A stretch of DNA of 64,000 bases from Comamonas sp. (GCA_015478895.1 JADMKK010000008.1:62001-126000); one strand, 5' to 3'; numbered from the stretch's first letter, positions 35,571 to 45,127 are shown. The notes: a model not told the origin generated them from the sequence alone. A program made the numbers and translations.

Positions 35571-35603
35571 GCTTCTAGCCCTTGTCCAGTAAGGGCTAGA
35601 AGC
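35571..35603 (-). repeat. Class B hairpin repeat (copy B4), inverted orientation
   Basis: A perfect 13-bp stem GCTTCTAGCCCTT/AAGGGCTAGAAGC (35571-35583, 35591-35603) with a 7-base loop. Read on the minus strand it gives ATAGCTTCTAGCCCTT ... AAGGGCTAGAAGCCTATTTC, the class B consensus. It may also terminate the ABC transporter transcript (T-rich TATATTTTTAT follows). Confidence 0.85.
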
Positions 35604-35625
35604 TATATTTTTATATTTTTGAGCT

Positions 35626-35675
35626 GACCCGTAGACCGAGAGAAACATACAGCCATGTATGTGTGTCTTTGGGTC
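35626..35675. other. Two-level inverted repeat upstream of mlaF
   Basis: Inner ACATAC/GTATGT (35645-35650, 35657-35662) lies inside an outer GACCC/GGGTC pair (35626-35630, 35671-35675), about 60 bases before the mlaF start. It could be an operator or leader structure; it does not match either repeat class. Confidence 0.45.
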
Positions 35676-35738
35676 GAGATCACGGCCTGCACAGCTTGTC
35701 TGCACAATAGCGCTTTTCCTACATTCCCCGAATCCTGA

Positions 35739-36548
35739 ATGAGCACTCCCCCCGCCCCCCTTGTCGAGCTGCGCAACGTCAGCTTTGGCTATGGCGAACG
35801 CACCATCTTGAGCGATCTTTCGCTGCAAGTGCCTCGCGGCAAAGTCACTGCCTTGATGGGTGCCTCTGGCGGCGGTAAAACTACCGTGCTGCGCTTGATT
35901 GGTGGGCAGTACCGTGTGCAGCAGGGCCAAGTTCTGGTCAATGGCCAGGATGTCGCGCAGATGAGTGAGCCGCAGCGCTACGCCATGCGCCGGCGCATGG
36001 GAATGCTGTTTCAGTTTGGTGCGCTGTTTACCGACATGAGTGTGCTGGATAACGTGGCTTTTCCATTGCGCGAGCACACCGATTTGTCAGAAGACATGAT
36101 CCGAGACATCGTGCTCATGAAGCTGCATGCGGTGGGCCTGCGTGGCGCGCGCGACTTGATGCCCAGCCAAATTTCGGGCGGCATGGCGCGTCGCGTGGCG
36201 CTGGCGCGTGCGATTGCGCTGGACCCCGAACTCATCATGTATGACGAGCCTTTCGCAGGGCTGGACCCCATCTCGCTGGGGACGGCAGCAAGGCTGATTC
36301 GCACCCTCAACGACACCATGGGCCTGACCAGCATCCTGGTGTCGCATGACCTGGAAGAAACTTTCCATGTGGCCGATCACGTGGTGATTCTGGGCGCTGG
36401 CGGCATTGCTGCACAAGGTACGCCCGATGAGGTGCGCAGTAATCCAGACCCCTTGGTGCAGCAATTCATTCACGCGCTGCCGACAGGCCCCGTGCCTTTT
36501 CATTACCCCGCACCGAGCCTGGAACAAGACTTTGGAGGCCAGGTATGA
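35739..36548 (+). CDS. mlaF: Phospholipid ABC transporter ATP-binding protein MlaF
   Basis: The 269-residue ATPase of the Mla system, which moves mislocalised phospholipids from the outer membrane. Walker A GASGGGKTT, Q-loop LFQFGALFTDMSVLDNVAFP (typical of MlaF), signature QISGGMARR, Walker B IMYDEPFAGLDP and H-loop VSHDLEET are visible. The C-terminal HALPTGPVPFHYPAPS extension resembles the MlaF tail that contacts a neighbouring subunit. It heads the six-gene mlaFEDACB operon; its stop overlaps mlaE. Confidence 0.95.
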   Translation: MSTPPAPLVELRNVSFGYGERTILSDLSLQVPRGKVTALMGASGGGKTTVLRLIGGQYRVQQGQVLVNGQDVAQMSEPQRYAMRRRMGMLFQFGALFTDMSVLDNVAFPLREHTDLSEDMIRDIVLMKLHAVGLRGARDLMPSQISGGMARRVALARAIALDPELIMYDEPFAGLDPISLGTAARLIRTLNDTMGLTSILVSHDLEETFHVADHVVILGAGGIAAQGTPDEVRSNPDPLVQQFIHALPTGPVPFHYPAPSLEQDFGGQV

Positions 36549-37321
36549 AAGCAGTGGCCGCGTTGGGGCTGGGTGTTCGCAGGCAAATTGCTGCCTTGGG
36601 GCAAGCGGCCCAACTGTTTGTGCGCTTGCTGGCCATGCTGCCGGCAACCTTGGCACGCTTTCGCTTGCTGAGTGACCAAATTCATTTCCTGGGCAATTAC
36701 TCGCTGGCCATCATTGCAGTGTCTGGCCTGTTTGTCGGCTTTGTGCTGGGCTTGCAGGGCTACTACACGCTGCAACGCTACGGCTCTTCCGAGGCACTGG
36801 GGCTGCTGGTTGCTTTGTCCTTGCTGCGTGAATTGGGGCCTGTGGTTACGGCCTTGCTGTTTGCCGGGCGCGCAGGGACTGCGCTGACAGCAGAAATTGG
36901 CCTGATGAAGGCGGGTGAGCAGCTTTCGGCCATGGAAATGATGGCGGTAGACCCGGTCAAGCGCATTCTGGCTCCACGCTTTTGGGCGGGCTTTGTCGCC
37001 ATGCCATTACTGGCTGCAGTATTTAGTGCGGTGGGCATCATGGGTGGCTGGCTGGTGGGCGTGGTCATGCTGGGCGTGGACAGCGGCGCTTTTTGGGGGC
37101 AGATGCAGTCCGGCGTCGATTGGTGGAATGACTTGGGCAATGGCGTCATCAAAAGCTTCGTCTTTGGCGTGGCCGTGACCTTTGTGGCGCTCTACCAAGG
37201 CTTTACGGCCAAGCCCACGCCCGAGGGCGTTTCGCGCGCCACGACACGCACCGTCGTGATGGCCTCGCTGGCCGTGCTGGCGTTGGACTTCTTGCTCACC
37301 GCTTCGATGTTTAGCATCTGA
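36545..37321 (+). CDS. mlaE: Phospholipid ABC transporter permease MlaE
   Basis: A 258-residue membrane permease of the MlaE/YrbE family. An amphipathic N-terminal part is followed by about five to six hydrophobic segments. Diagnostic are FVGFVLGLQGYYTLQRYG, LSLLRELGPVVTALLFAGRAGTAL and GLMKAGEQLSAMEMMAVDPV, the coupling region next to MlaF. GGAGGCC upstream supports ATG 36545, which overlaps the mlaF stop (ATGA). Confidence 0.95.
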   Translation: MKAVAALGLGVRRQIAALGQAAQLFVRLLAMLPATLARFRLLSDQIHFLGNYSLAIIAVSGLFVGFVLGLQGYYTLQRYGSSEALGLLVALSLLRELGPVVTALLFAGRAGTALTAEIGLMKAGEQLSAMEMMAVDPVKRILAPRFWAGFVAMPLLAAVFSAVGIMGGWLVGVVMLGVDSGAFWGQMQSGVDWWNDLGNGVIKSFVFGVAVTFVALYQGFTAKPTPEGVSRATTRTVVMASLAVLALDFLLTASMFSI

Positions 37322-37351
37322 AGCGCAAAGATTCATAAGGAATAGTTAGTT

Positions 37352-37831
37352 ATGCAGGCATCTAAAAACGATGTATGGGTCGGCCTCTTTGTACTCATAG
37401 GTGCGGTTGCTTTGGCCTTTTTGGCGCTGCAATCGGCCAATTTGTTGAGCCTTAGCTTTCAGGACAGCTACCAAGTCACCGCACGGTTTGACAATATTGG
37501 CGGTCTGAAGCCCAGGGCGGCGGTGAAAAGCGCAGGCGTTGTCGTAGGCCGGGTGGATAGCATCACATTTGATGACACCACTTTCCAAGCCACCGTACAC
37601 ATGGCGATGGAAAATCGCTACGCCTTCCCCAAGGACAGTTCGCTGAAAATCTTGACCAGTGGCTTGCTGGGTGATCAATATATCGGCATTGAGGCAGGCG
37701 CCGAGGAAGTGAATTTGGCAGAGGGCGATCGCATTGTTTCGACCCAGTCTGCGGTGGTCCTTGAGAACTTGATTGGTCAATTTCTCTATAGCAAAGCCGA
37801 AGATGGCGGTGCAGGTGCGCCTTCCAATTGA
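37352..37831 (+). CDS. mlaD: Phospholipid-binding MCE protein MlaD
   Basis: A 159-residue protein with one N-terminal membrane helix (GLFVLIGAVALAFLALQSA) and a periplasmic MCE domain (FDNIGGLKPRAAVKSAGVVV, about 50-70; DSSLKILTSGLLGDQYIGIE, about 92-111). MlaD hexamers form the lipid channel on top of MlaFEB. The length is that of a short single-MCE protein. AAGGAATAGTTAGTT precedes ATG. Confidence 0.95.
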   Translation: MQASKNDVWVGLFVLIGAVALAFLALQSANLLSLSFQDSYQVTARFDNIGGLKPRAAVKSAGVVVGRVDSITFDDTTFQATVHMAMENRYAFPKDSSLKILTSGLLGDQYIGIEAGAEEVNLAEGDRIVSTQSAVVLENLIGQFLYSKAEDGGAGAPSN

Positions 37832-37853
37832 CCCGACCTGAGCAGGTAACACG

Positions 37854-38600
37854 ATGAAAAAAACAGCTTTCTCTTCCTTGAATCTGCGCGTGCTGGGTAC
37901 GGGTGCAGCACTGGCTGCCAGTGTGGCGCTGGTGGGTTGCGCGAGCACCCAAGCCACGCATCCACAAGATCCCTATGAGGGTTACAACCGCTCGATGACC
38001 CGGTTCAACGATGCGGTCGATGATGCGTTGCTCAAACCTGTGGCCACGGCCTATAAAACCGTGACTCCCCAACCGGTGCGTACCGGGGTGACCAACTTCT
38101 TTGGCAATATTGGCGATCTGTGGTCCATGGTGAACCACGCCCTCCAAGGCAATGGCGAGCAAACCTATAACCATATGGTGCGCTTTACCACCAATACGGT
38201 TTTGGGCATTGGCGGGGTGCTGGATATTGCGACAGAGATGCAAGTGCCGCGGAACAAGCAGGACTTTGGCCTCACCCTGGCTAACTGGGGCGTGCAGTCT
38301 GGCCCTTATCTGGTACTGCCGCTTTTGGGGCCTTCCACCGTGCGTGACACCGTTGCTCTGCCTGTGGACTGGCAAGCCAATGTGCTGGGAGATCTCAAGC
38401 CCATATCGCACCGCAATAGCCTGACGGGTCTGCGGCTCGTCAATACCCGTGCGAACTTGCTCAATGCCACCAATGTTTTGGATGGCGCATCCCTAGATCG
38501 CTATGCGCTGATACGGGATTTTTATTTGAAACAGCGCGATCCTGCGAGCCGCTTGCAAAATGATGACAACGCTGGTCGCGTAGAGAGCTACGAAGACTGA
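37854..38600 (+). CDS. mlaA: Outer-membrane lipoprotein MlaA (VacJ)
   Basis: A 248-residue lipoprotein: signal peptide ending LVGC with Cys29, then DPYEGYNRSMTRFNDAVDDA, the MlaA opening. The body includes FFGNIGDLWSMVNHALQG, RFTTNTVLGIGGVLDIATEM and DFGLTLANWGVQSGPYLVLP. MlaA forms a ring in the outer membrane that removes phospholipids from the outer leaflet and passes them to MlaC. In E. coli mlaA lies apart from the other mla genes; here it is inside the operon, as is usual in Burkholderiales. Confidence 0.95.
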   Translation: MKKTAFSSLNLRVLGTGAALAASVALVGCASTQATHPQDPYEGYNRSMTRFNDAVDDALLKPVATAYKTVTPQPVRTGVTNFFGNIGDLWSMVNHALQGNGEQTYNHMVRFTTNTVLGIGGVLDIATEMQVPRNKQDFGLTLANWGVQSGPYLVLPLLGPSTVRDTVALPVDWQANVLGDLKPISHRNSLTGLRLVNTRANLLNATNVLDGASLDRYALIRDFYLKQRDPASRLQNDDNAGRVESYED

Positions 38601-38648
38601 GCCCCCAAACCAAGGCACTTCATGGCCTTGGTTGTACAAGGAATACCC

Positions 38649-39287
38649 ATGATTCAACGCCGAACTTTAGCTGGTCTGTTGGCTGCCAGCGCTGCCCTTT
38701 GGATGGCTGCCCCAGTATGGGCGCAAGCCACCGTAGAAGCGCCCGATGCGCTGGTCAAACGTCTGTCTGCTGACTTGCTGGACACCATCAAGAACGAGCC
38801 AGCATTGCGCAGCGGCAATATTGCGCGCATTTCTCAGGTGGTGGATACCACGGTCATGCCGCATGTGAATTTTCGCCGCATGACATCGGCGGCTGTGGGG
38901 CCACAGTGGCGGCAAGCCACCCCCTCGCAGCGCGAGCGTCTGCAGCAAGAGTTCAAGCTGATGCTGATTCGTACCTATGCCGGTGCCTTGAAGCAGGTGA
39001 GCGACCAGCGCGTGGTGATCAAACCCCTGCGCGCCGCAGCGGACGATAAGGATGTGCTGGTTCGCACCGAAGTGTTGGGCAAAGGCGAGCCGGTGCAACT
39101 GGACTTTCGCTTGGAAAACGGCGATGGCAAGGGCTGGAAAATCTACAACTTGAACGTGCTGGGCGTATGGATGGTGGAAACCTATCGCACCCAGTTTGCG
39201 CAAGAGTTGAACAAGGGCGGCATTGACGGCCTGATTAGTGCCTTGTCTAGCCGCACCATGGCGGCAGACGCCAAGTCGGTCCAGTAA
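38649..39287 (+). CDS. mlaC: Periplasmic phospholipid shuttle MlaC
   Basis: A 212-residue secreted protein with signal peptide RRTLAGLLAASAALWMAAPV cleaved near VWAQA. The MlaC/Ttg2D fold is indicated by VDTTVMPHVNFRRMTSAAVG, RERLQQEFKLMLIRTYAGAL and DGKGWKIYNLNVLGVWMVET. It ferries lipids between MlaA and MlaFEDB. Start ATG 38649 follows AAGGAATACCC; an in-frame ATG at 38622 would add residues without a ribosome site. Confidence 0.94.
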   Translation: MIQRRTLAGLLAASAALWMAAPVWAQATVEAPDALVKRLSADLLDTIKNEPALRSGNIARISQVVDTTVMPHVNFRRMTSAAVGPQWRQATPSQRERLQQEFKLMLIRTYAGALKQVSDQRVVIKPLRAAADDKDVLVRTEVLGKGEPVQLDFRLENGDGKGWKIYNLNVLGVWMVETYRTQFAQELNKGGIDGLISALSSRTMAADAKSVQ

Positions 39288-39303
39288 AGCTATTCCCATT
39301 CCC

Positions 39304-39600
39304 ATGAATACATCGATTGCACTTCCCGCCGTCATGACTGCAGACATTGCGGTGCGTGCCAAAGCTCAGTTGCTGCAAAGCATGCAAGCCTTGCCACGTG
39401 GTCAAGAGGTGGTGCTGGAGGCTTCCGGTGTGCAATCGTTTGACTCCGCAGGCCTTGCTCTGCTGTTGGCTTGCCGCCGTGCAGCAGTGGCGCAGGGCCG
39501 TAGTTTGACGGTCGTGCAATGGCCTGCCAGCCTGCGGGCGCTGGCGCAGATGTACGGTATCCTGCCCCTGCTCGATCCACAGGCTGCGTTGCAGCCCTGA
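39304..39600 (+). CDS. mlaB: STAS-domain protein MlaB
   Basis: A 98-residue single STAS domain, the cytoplasmic subunit that stabilises MlaF. The conserved loop FDSAGLALL (Asp47-Ser48-Ala-Gly) is in the position of the STAS phosphorylatable Ser/Thr, although in MlaB it is structural. The preceding strand EVVLEASGV and the final helix SLRALAQMYGI fit. ATG 39304 gives a clean domain start. It completes mlaFEDACB. Confidence 0.9.
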   Translation: MNTSIALPAVMTADIAVRAKAQLLQSMQALPRGQEVVLEASGVQSFDSAGLALLLACRRAAVAQGRSLTVVQWPASLRALAQMYGILPLLDPQAALQP

Positions 39601-39660
39601 TTCATCACCAAGCCCCCACTGCAGCGGGGCAAAGCCAGGGCCTTAGAATGTCAGGCTGTC

Positions 39661-40566
39661 ATGCCCGCTGTCTCGATTCAATCCCTCTCCAAAACCTATA
39701 CAACTTCCAAAGGTGGTTTTCAGGCACTCAAGAATGTGAGCCTGGATATTGCTGAAGGGGAGTTTTTTGGTCTGCTTGGCCCCAATGGGGCCGGTAAAAC
39801 TACGCTCATCAGCATGCTGGCAGGGCTGGTCAAGCCCACCTCTGGGCGCATCCAGGTCATGGGCCATGATGTACAGGCAGACTTTGCCGCTGCCCGCAAA
39901 CAACTGGGTGTGGTGCCCCAGGAGCTGGTGTTTGACCCGTTCTTCAATGTTCGTGAGACCTTGCGCCTGCAGTCAGGCTATTTTGGGGTCAAGAACAATG
40001 ACGCGTGGATTGACGAGTTGCTCGAAAGCCTGGGGCTGGCTGACAAGGCCGATGCCAATATGCGCCAGCTCTCGGGTGGCATGAAGCGCCGCGTGCTGGT
40101 GGCGCAAGCGTTGGTCCACAAGCCGCCGATCATTGTTTTGGACGAACCTACCGCTGGGGTGGATGTGGAGCTGCGCCAAGCGCTGTGGCACTTTGTCTCC
40201 AAGCTCAACAAGCAAGGTCATACGGTGCTGCTGACCACGCATTACCTGGAAGAGGCTGAGGCGCTGTGCAACCGCATTGCCATGCTCAAGCAAGGGCAGG
40301 TGGTGGCTTTGGATGACACCTCCAATTTGCTGAAAACAGCGGCGTCGAATGTGTTGCAGTTCAAAACCGACAGCGTGCTGCCAGCCTCGCTGGCACCGGT
40401 GGCGCGCGTCACGGGCCGTGTGGTGCAGCTGCCCGCGCAAGGCTCCCACGATATCGAACGCTTTCTGGCGACGCTGCGCGAGGCCGAGGTGGTGATGGAA
40501 GACATGGAAATTCGCCGTGCGGACCTGGAAGATGTATTCCTGCAAGTCATGAAGGGGGCCGCGTGA
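39661..40566 (+). CDS. ABC-2 type exporter ATP-binding protein (YadG-like)
   Basis: A 301-residue ATPase of the ABC-2/DRA group. Walker A GPNGAGKTTL, Q-loop VVPQELVFDPFFNVRETL, signature QLSGGMKRR, Walker B IIVLDEPTAGVDVELRQ and H-loop LTTHYLEEAE are present, with a C-terminal regulatory part (about 220-301) as in YadG. It pairs with the permease gene through a TGATG overlap. The substrate is unknown; the position after mla is conserved in relatives as far as I recall, so envelope export is possible but unproven. Confidence 0.92.
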   Translation: MPAVSIQSLSKTYTTSKGGFQALKNVSLDIAEGEFFGLLGPNGAGKTTLISMLAGLVKPTSGRIQVMGHDVQADFAAARKQLGVVPQELVFDPFFNVRETLRLQSGYFGVKNNDAWIDELLESLGLADKADANMRQLSGGMKRRVLVAQALVHKPPIIVLDEPTAGVDVELRQALWHFVSKLNKQGHTVLLTTHYLEEAEALCNRIAMLKQGQVVALDDTSNLLKTAASNVLQFKTDSVLPASLAPVARVTGRVVQLPAQGSHDIERFLATLREAEVVMEDMEIRRADLEDVFLQVMKGAA

Positions 40567-41333
40567 TGTTTCCGCACATGCAAGGCTGGACCTCGCTGTT
40601 CTACAAAGAAATTTTGCGGTTCTGGAAGGTCAGCTTCCAGACCGTGGCTGCGCCGGTGATTACGGCGGTGCTGTATCTGCTGATTTTTGGCCATGTGCTG
40701 GAAGACCATGTACAGGTCTTCGAAGGTGTGGGTTACAGCGCCTTCCTGGTGCCTGGCTTGGTGATGATGAGCGTGCTGCAAAACGCGTTTGCCAATAGCT
40801 CGTCCAGTCTGGTGCAAAGCAAGATCATGGGCAGCGTGGTGTTCATTTTGCTGACGCCGCTGTCGCACTGGTCGTGGTTTGCAGCGTATGTGGGCTCGTC
40901 CATCGTGCGCGGTCTGGTGGTAGGGCTGGGCGTTTATATCGTGACCCTGTTCTTTACGCCGCCGGTTGCCTTTGCACCCTTGTGGATGCTGGCTTTTGCC
41001 ATTTTGGGTGCTGGATTGCTCGGTACGCTGGGGCTGATTGCAGGTCTGTGGGCCGATAAGTTTGACCAGATGGCGGCGTTCCAGAACTTTCTGATCATGC
41101 CCATGACGTTTCTATCTGGCGTGTTCTATTCCATTCAAACTTTGCCGCCTTTTTGGCAGCAAGTGAGCCACCTGAACCCGTTTTTCTACATGATTGACGG
41201 GTTTCGGTACGGATTTTTTGGTCAAAGCGATGTCTCGCCGTGGATGAGCCTGGCGGTCGTTGGCTGTGCATGGTTGCTGGTCGGCGCGCTGGCGATTCAC
41301 TTGCTGCGCATTGGCTACAAAATTCGCCATTGA
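40566..41333 (+). CDS. ABC-2 type exporter permease (YadH-like)
   Basis: A 255-residue membrane protein with about six hydrophobic helices. Features of the ABC-2 permease family are FYKEILRFWKVSFQTVAAPV at the N-terminus, SAFLVPGLVMMSVLQNAFANS, and FLIMPMTFLSGVFYSIQTLP followed by HLNPFFYMIDGFRYGF. The start at 40566 overlaps the ATPase stop (TGATG). It forms the membrane half of the exporter. Confidence 0.92.
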   Translation: MFPHMQGWTSLFYKEILRFWKVSFQTVAAPVITAVLYLLIFGHVLEDHVQVFEGVGYSAFLVPGLVMMSVLQNAFANSSSSLVQSKIMGSVVFILLTPLSHWSWFAAYVGSSIVRGLVVGLGVYIVTLFFTPPVAFAPLWMLAFAILGAGLLGTLGLIAGLWADKFDQMAAFQNFLIMPMTFLSGVFYSIQTLPPFWQQVSHLNPFFYMIDGFRYGFFGQSDVSPWMSLAVVGCAWLLVGALAIHLLRIGYKIRH

Positions 41334-41419
41334 CCCCGTGGGCGGCCGCTCGCTGATGCTGGCCGCTTTGCCTGTTGATTGCGGTGCTTGCACCGCAGAC
41401 CCTGAAATTTTCAAGACCT

Positions 41420-41662
41420 ATGACCGCAGACCAACTCCAAGCCATCATTGCCGAAGGCCTGCCATGTGAACACCTGGCCTTGGAAGGCGATGGCCGCCAT
41501 TGGTACGCCACCATTGTGTCGGCAGCGTTTGAAGGCCAGCGTTTGATTGCGCGCCAGCGCTTGGTGTATGCCACGTTGGGGGAGCGCATCAAGAAGGACG
41601 AAGTGCACGCTTTGTCCATGAAAACTTACACGCCCTCAGAATGGGCGAGTAAAGCGGCGTAA
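41420..41662 (+). CDS. ibaG: BolA/IbaG family protein
   Basis: An 80-residue BolA-fold protein. MTADQLQAIIAEGLPCEHLAL followed by DGRHWYATIVSAAFEGQ and KKDEVHALSMKTYTP match the IbaG (YrbA) branch, which lies beside mla and murA in many proteobacteria. BolA proteins bind Fe-S clusters with monothiol glutaredoxins; IbaG is linked to acid resistance and envelope upkeep. Start ATG 41420 gives the usual length. Confidence 0.92.
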   Translation: MTADQLQAIIAEGLPCEHLALEGDGRHWYATIVSAAFEGQRLIARQRLVYATLGERIKKDEVHALSMKTYTPSEWASKAA

Positions 41663-41675
41663 GCCCCTAAAAATT

Positions 41676-41719
41676 CATAGCTTCTAGCCGTTGATAGATA
41701 AGGGCTAGAGGCCTATTTC
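41676..41719 (+). repeat. Class B hairpin repeat (copy B5)
   Basis: CATAGCTTCTAGCCGTTG, loop ATAGAT, AAGGGCTAGAGGCCTATTTC; the arms pair with single mismatches. It lies between ibaG and murA, 31 bases before the murA ATG. Confidence 0.85.
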
Positions 41720-41749
41720 ACTCTTATTTAGATTCAAGGCTCCAACGCC

Positions 41750-43015
41750 ATGGACAAACTTTTGATTCGCGGTGGCCGTCCTTTGCATGGCGAAGTCGTC
41801 ATCTCTGGTGCCAAAAATGCGGCTTTGCCCGAGCTGTGCGCAGCGTTGCTGTCGGCAGAACCTGTCACTTTGCACAACGTACCCCGTCTGCAAGACGTGG
41901 CCACCATGCTCAAGCTGATTCGCAACATGGGTGTGACCGCGGAGCGTGACGACCATGGCACCGTGGTGCTGGATGCCGGTGCGCTGGATAAACCTGAAGC
42001 CCCTTACGAGCTGGTCAAGACCATGCGCGCTTCGGTGCTGGCGCTGGGCCCGTTGCTGGCACGCTTTGGCCACGCCAAAGTGTCGCTGCCCGGTGGTTGC
42101 GCGATTGGCTCGCGCCCTGTCGATCAGCACATCAAGGGCTTGCAGGCCATGGGTGCCCTCATCACGGTGGAAAACGGCTACATGAATGCCAGCCTGCCTG
42201 AGGGATGGAGCCGCCTGAAGGGCACGCGCATCACCACCGACATGGTGACGGTGACGGGTACCGAGAACTTCATGATGGCTGCCGCGTTGGCCGAGGGCGA
42301 AACCGTGCTCGAAAACGCTGCCATGGAGCCTGAGATCAGCGATCTGGCAGAAATGCTCATCAAGATGGGCGCCAAAATTTCGGGCCACGGCACAAGCCGC
42401 ATCGTCATTGAGGGTGTGCAAGCGCTGCGCGGCTGCGAACACGCTGTGGTGGCTGACCGTATTGAAGCCGGTACTTTCCTGTGCGCCGTCGCGGCCACGG
42501 GCGGTGAAGCCTTCTTGCGCCATGGCCGTGCCGACCATCTGGGTGCCGTGATCGACAAGCTGGTGGAAGCGGGTGCACAGGTGCAGGCCGAGGAGGGTGG
42601 CATTCGCGTGCACAGCCAGGGCCGTTTGAAGGCGCAGAGCTTTCGTACTACCGAATACCCCGGTTTCCCGACCGACATGCAGGCGCAGTTCATGGCGTTG
42701 AATTTGGTGGCAGAAGGCGCGAGCATTGTGACCGAAACCATCTTTGAAAACCGCTTCATGCACGTCAACGAGATGCTGCGCCTGGGCGCGCAAATCACCA
42801 CCGATGGCCGCATTGCCACGGTGCAGGGCGGCAAGCCTTTGTCCGGTGCGAAGGTGATGGCGACCGACTTGCGCGCCTCGGCCAGCCTGGTGATTGCAGG
42901 GCTGGTGGCGCAAGGCGAGACCTTGGTGGACCGGATTTACCACCTGGATCGCGGCTACGATCGCATGGAAGCCAAGCTGCGTGGTTTGGGCGCTGATATT
43001 GAGAGAGTTTCCTGA
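41750..43015 (+). CDS. murA: UDP-N-acetylglucosamine 1-carboxyvinyltransferase MurA
   Basis: A 421-residue enzyme catalysing the first committed step of peptidoglycan synthesis. The conserved Lys22 (SGAKNAALP) and the fosfomycin-target Cys117 ([15 protein letters not shown]) are intact. [17 protein letters not shown] and the double inside-out barrel repeats fit MurA. Its stop directly abuts the hisG ATG, so the his genes may be co-transcribed with murA. AAGG upstream of ATG is distant, making the ribosome site weak. Confidence 0.97.
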   Translation: MDKLLIRGGRPLHGEVVISGAKNAALPELCAALLSAEPVTLHNVPRLQDVATMLKLIRNMGVTAERDDHGTVVLDAGALDKPEAPYELVKTMRASVLALGPLLARFGHAKVSLPGGCAIGSRPVDQHIKGLQAMGALITVENGYMNASLPEGWSRLKGTRITTDMVTVTGTENFMMAAALAEGETVLENAAMEPEISDLAEMLIKMGAKISGHGTSRIVIEGVQALRGCEHAVVADRIEAGTFLCAVAATGGEAFLRHGRADHLGAVIDKLVEAGAQVQAEEGGIRVHSQGRLKAQSFRTTEYPGFPTDMQAQFMALNLVAEGASIVTETIFENRFMHVNEMLRLGAQITTDGRIATVQGGKPLSGAKVMATDLRASASLVIAGLVAQGETLVDRIYHLDRGYDRMEAKLRGLGADIERVS

Positions 43016-43666
43016 ATGAGCATCACCATTGCCCTGTCCAAGGGCCGCATCTTTGAAGAAACCGTGCCCCTGCTGGCGGCTGCAGGCATTGAAGTCACAG
43101 AAGACGTTGAAAAATCACGCAAGCTGATTTTTGATACCACCAACCCCGACGTGCGCGTGGTGCTGGTGCGCGCCTCGGACGTGCCCGTGTACGTGCAGTA
43201 CGGCGGCGCGGACTTGGGCGTCTCGGGTTCGGACTCACTGATCGAGCACGGTGGCCAGGGCCTGTACCAGCCGCTGGACTTGCAGATCGCCAAATGCCGC
43301 GTCAGTGTGGCCGTGCGCAATGGTTTTGACTACCAGCACGCCGTCAAGCAGGGTGCGCGACTGAAGGTGGCGACCAAGTACACCACCATCGCCCGCGATT
43401 TCTTCGCCCAAAAAGGCGTGCACGTGGACATGATCAAGCTGTACGGCTCCATGGAGCTGGCACCGCTGACCGGCATGGCCGATGCCATCGTGGACTTGGT
43501 CTCAACCGGTAACACGCTGCGCGCCAACGACTTGGTGGAGGTCGAACAGATCATCGATATCAGCTCGCGCCTGGTGGTCAACCAGGCCTCGCTCAAACTC
43601 AAGCAAAAGCCGCTGCGCTACATCATTGATGCGTTCGCACAGGCTGTAGCTGCCAAGCACAACTAG
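43016..43666 (+). CDS. hisG: ATP phosphoribosyltransferase, short form, HisG
   Basis: The 216-residue catalytic subunit for the first step of histidine synthesis. [20 protein letters not shown] opens the protein, and [16 protein letters not shown] and [18 protein letters not shown] are signature segments. The short form lacks the C-terminal regulatory domain and needs HisZ as partner; hisZ is not in this window. It starts on the base after the murA stop and heads the his run. Confidence 0.95.
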   Translation: MSITIALSKGRIFEETVPLLAAAGIEVTEDVEKSRKLIFDTTNPDVRVVLVRASDVPVYVQYGGADLGVSGSDSLIEHGGQGLYQPLDLQIAKCRVSVAVRNGFDYQHAVKQGARLKVATKYTTIARDFFAQKGVHVDMIKLYGSMELAPLTGMADAIVDLVSTGNTLRANDLVEVEQIIDISSRLVVNQASLKLKQKPLRYIIDAFAQAVAAKHN

Positions 43667-43699
43667 TTTTCTTTTCCCAGCGTTGAAGCAGTAAGTACT

Positions 43700-45016
43700 A
43701 TGGAAATCGCAGCACAACCCCTACGTCTGTCCACGGCGGATGCCAATTTCGAACATGATTTTGCGCAGCGTCTGCATTGGTCGGCCGACACGGACGCTGC
43801 GATCGAGCAGCGCGTGGCCGACATCCTGGCCGATGTGCAGGCGCGCGGCGATGTGGCCGTGCTGGAGTACACCGCACGCTTTGACCATCTGGATGTGCCC
43901 GGCATGCAGGCACTGGAGTTGACGCAGGCGGAACTCAAAGCGGCCTTTGACAGCTTGGGCGCAGCCCAAAAGCACGCGCTGGAAGCCGCCGCAAAGCGCG
44001 TGCGCACCTACCATGAGGCGCAAAAGAAGGCCAACGGCGAAAGCTGGAGCTACCGCGACGAAGACGGCACGCTGCTGGGCCAAAAAGTTACGCCGCTGGA
44101 CCGTGTCGGCATCTATGTGCCCGGCGGCAAGGCTGCGTATCCCTCCAGCGTGTTGATGAATGCCATTCCCGCCCATGTGGCAGGCGTGCCGGAAATCATC
44201 ATGGTCGTGCCCACCCCCAAGGGTGAGAAGAACCCGCTGGTGCTGGCGGCTGCCTATGTGGCTGGCGTCACGCGTGCCTTTACGGTGGGTGGGGCGCAGG
44301 CCGTCGCAGCGCTGGCTTACGGCACCGCGACCATCCCCAAAGTGGACAAGATCACCGGCCCCGGCAATGCCTATGTGGCCAGCGCCAAGAAGCGCGTATT
44401 TGGCATGGTCGGCATCGACATGATCGCCGGCCCCTCTGAAATTCTGGTGCTGGCCGATGGCACTACACCGCCGGACTGGGTGGCCATGGACTTGTTCAGC
44501 CAGGCTGAGCACGACGAGCTGGCGCAATCCATCTTGCTGTGCCCTGATGCCGCGTACATCGACGCCGTGCAGGCATCCATTGACCGCCTGCTGCCCGAAA
44601 TGCCGCGCAAAGACATCATTGCCAAAAGCCTGAACGGCCGCGGCGCATTGATCTTGACGCGCGACATGGAAGAGGCCTGTGCGATTTCCAACCGCATTGC
44701 ACCCGAGCACCTGGAAGTCTCGAGCAACGACCCGCACAAGTGGGAGCCCTTGCTCAAGCACGCCGGTGCCATATTCCTGGGTGCCTACACCAGCGAATCG
44801 CTGGGCGACTACTGTGCTGGCCCCAATCACGTGCTGCCCACCAGCGGCACGGCCCGCTTTTCCTCGCCACTGGGGGTCTATGACTTCCAGAAGCGCTCCA
44901 GCATCATTGAAGTCAGCGAAGCCGGCGCGCAGGTGCTGGGCAAGATTGCGGCCGAGCTGGCCTATGGCGAAGGCCTGCAAGGCCATGCACGTGCGGCGGA
45001 GATGCGCCTGAAATAA
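43700..45016 (+). CDS. hisD: Histidinol dehydrogenase HisD
   Basis: A 438-residue zinc enzyme that oxidises histidinol to histidine through the aldehyde. Landmarks are [60 protein letters not shown] and [12 protein letters not shown], holding zinc ligands, plus the late [15 protein letters not shown]. The length is normal. It ends 25 bases before a strong terminator, which is unusual in the middle of a his operon and coincides with the vapBC insertion. Confidence 0.96.
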   Translation: MEIAAQPLRLSTADANFEHDFAQRLHWSADTDAAIEQRVADILADVQARGDVAVLEYTARFDHLDVPGMQALELTQAELKAAFDSLGAAQKHALEAAAKRVRTYHEAQKKANGESWSYRDEDGTLLGQKVTPLDRVGIYVPGGKAAYPSSVLMNAIPAHVAGVPEIIMVVPTPKGEKNPLVLAAAYVAGVTRAFTVGGAQAVAALAYGTATIPKVDKITGPGNAYVASAKKRVFGMVGIDMIAGPSEILVLADGTTPPDWVAMDLFSQAEHDELAQSILLCPDAAYIDAVQASIDRLLPEMPRKDIIAKSLNGRGALILTRDMEEACAISNRIAPEHLEVSSNDPHKWEPLLKHAGAIFLGAYTSESLGDYCAGPNHVLPTSGTARFSSPLGVYDFQKRSSIIEVSEAGAQVLGKIAAELAYGEGLQGHARAAEMRLK

Positions 45017-45041
45017 GCTGCGCTTCCAATCTCCAGGCCAC

Positions 45042-45075
45042 AACCGCTGTGCTCGAAAGAGCCAGCGGTTTTTTT
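45042..45075 (+). terminator. Rho-independent terminator after hisD
   Basis: AACCGCTG/CAGCGGTT (45042-45049, 45063-45070) outside a GCTC-GAAA-GAGC inner hairpin, then TTTTTTT. It would stop transcription between hisD and vapB/hisC. Confidence 0.9.
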
Positions 45076-45127
45076 AATGCCCAAAAAGAGCGCTGGCATC
45101 GCACACCAAGATGACACGAAATCAGTG

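Noticed and set aside
43721-45043. A 440-codon minus-strand frame opposite hisD
   Set aside because: HisD is certain; the antisense product is His/Gln-rich without motifs.
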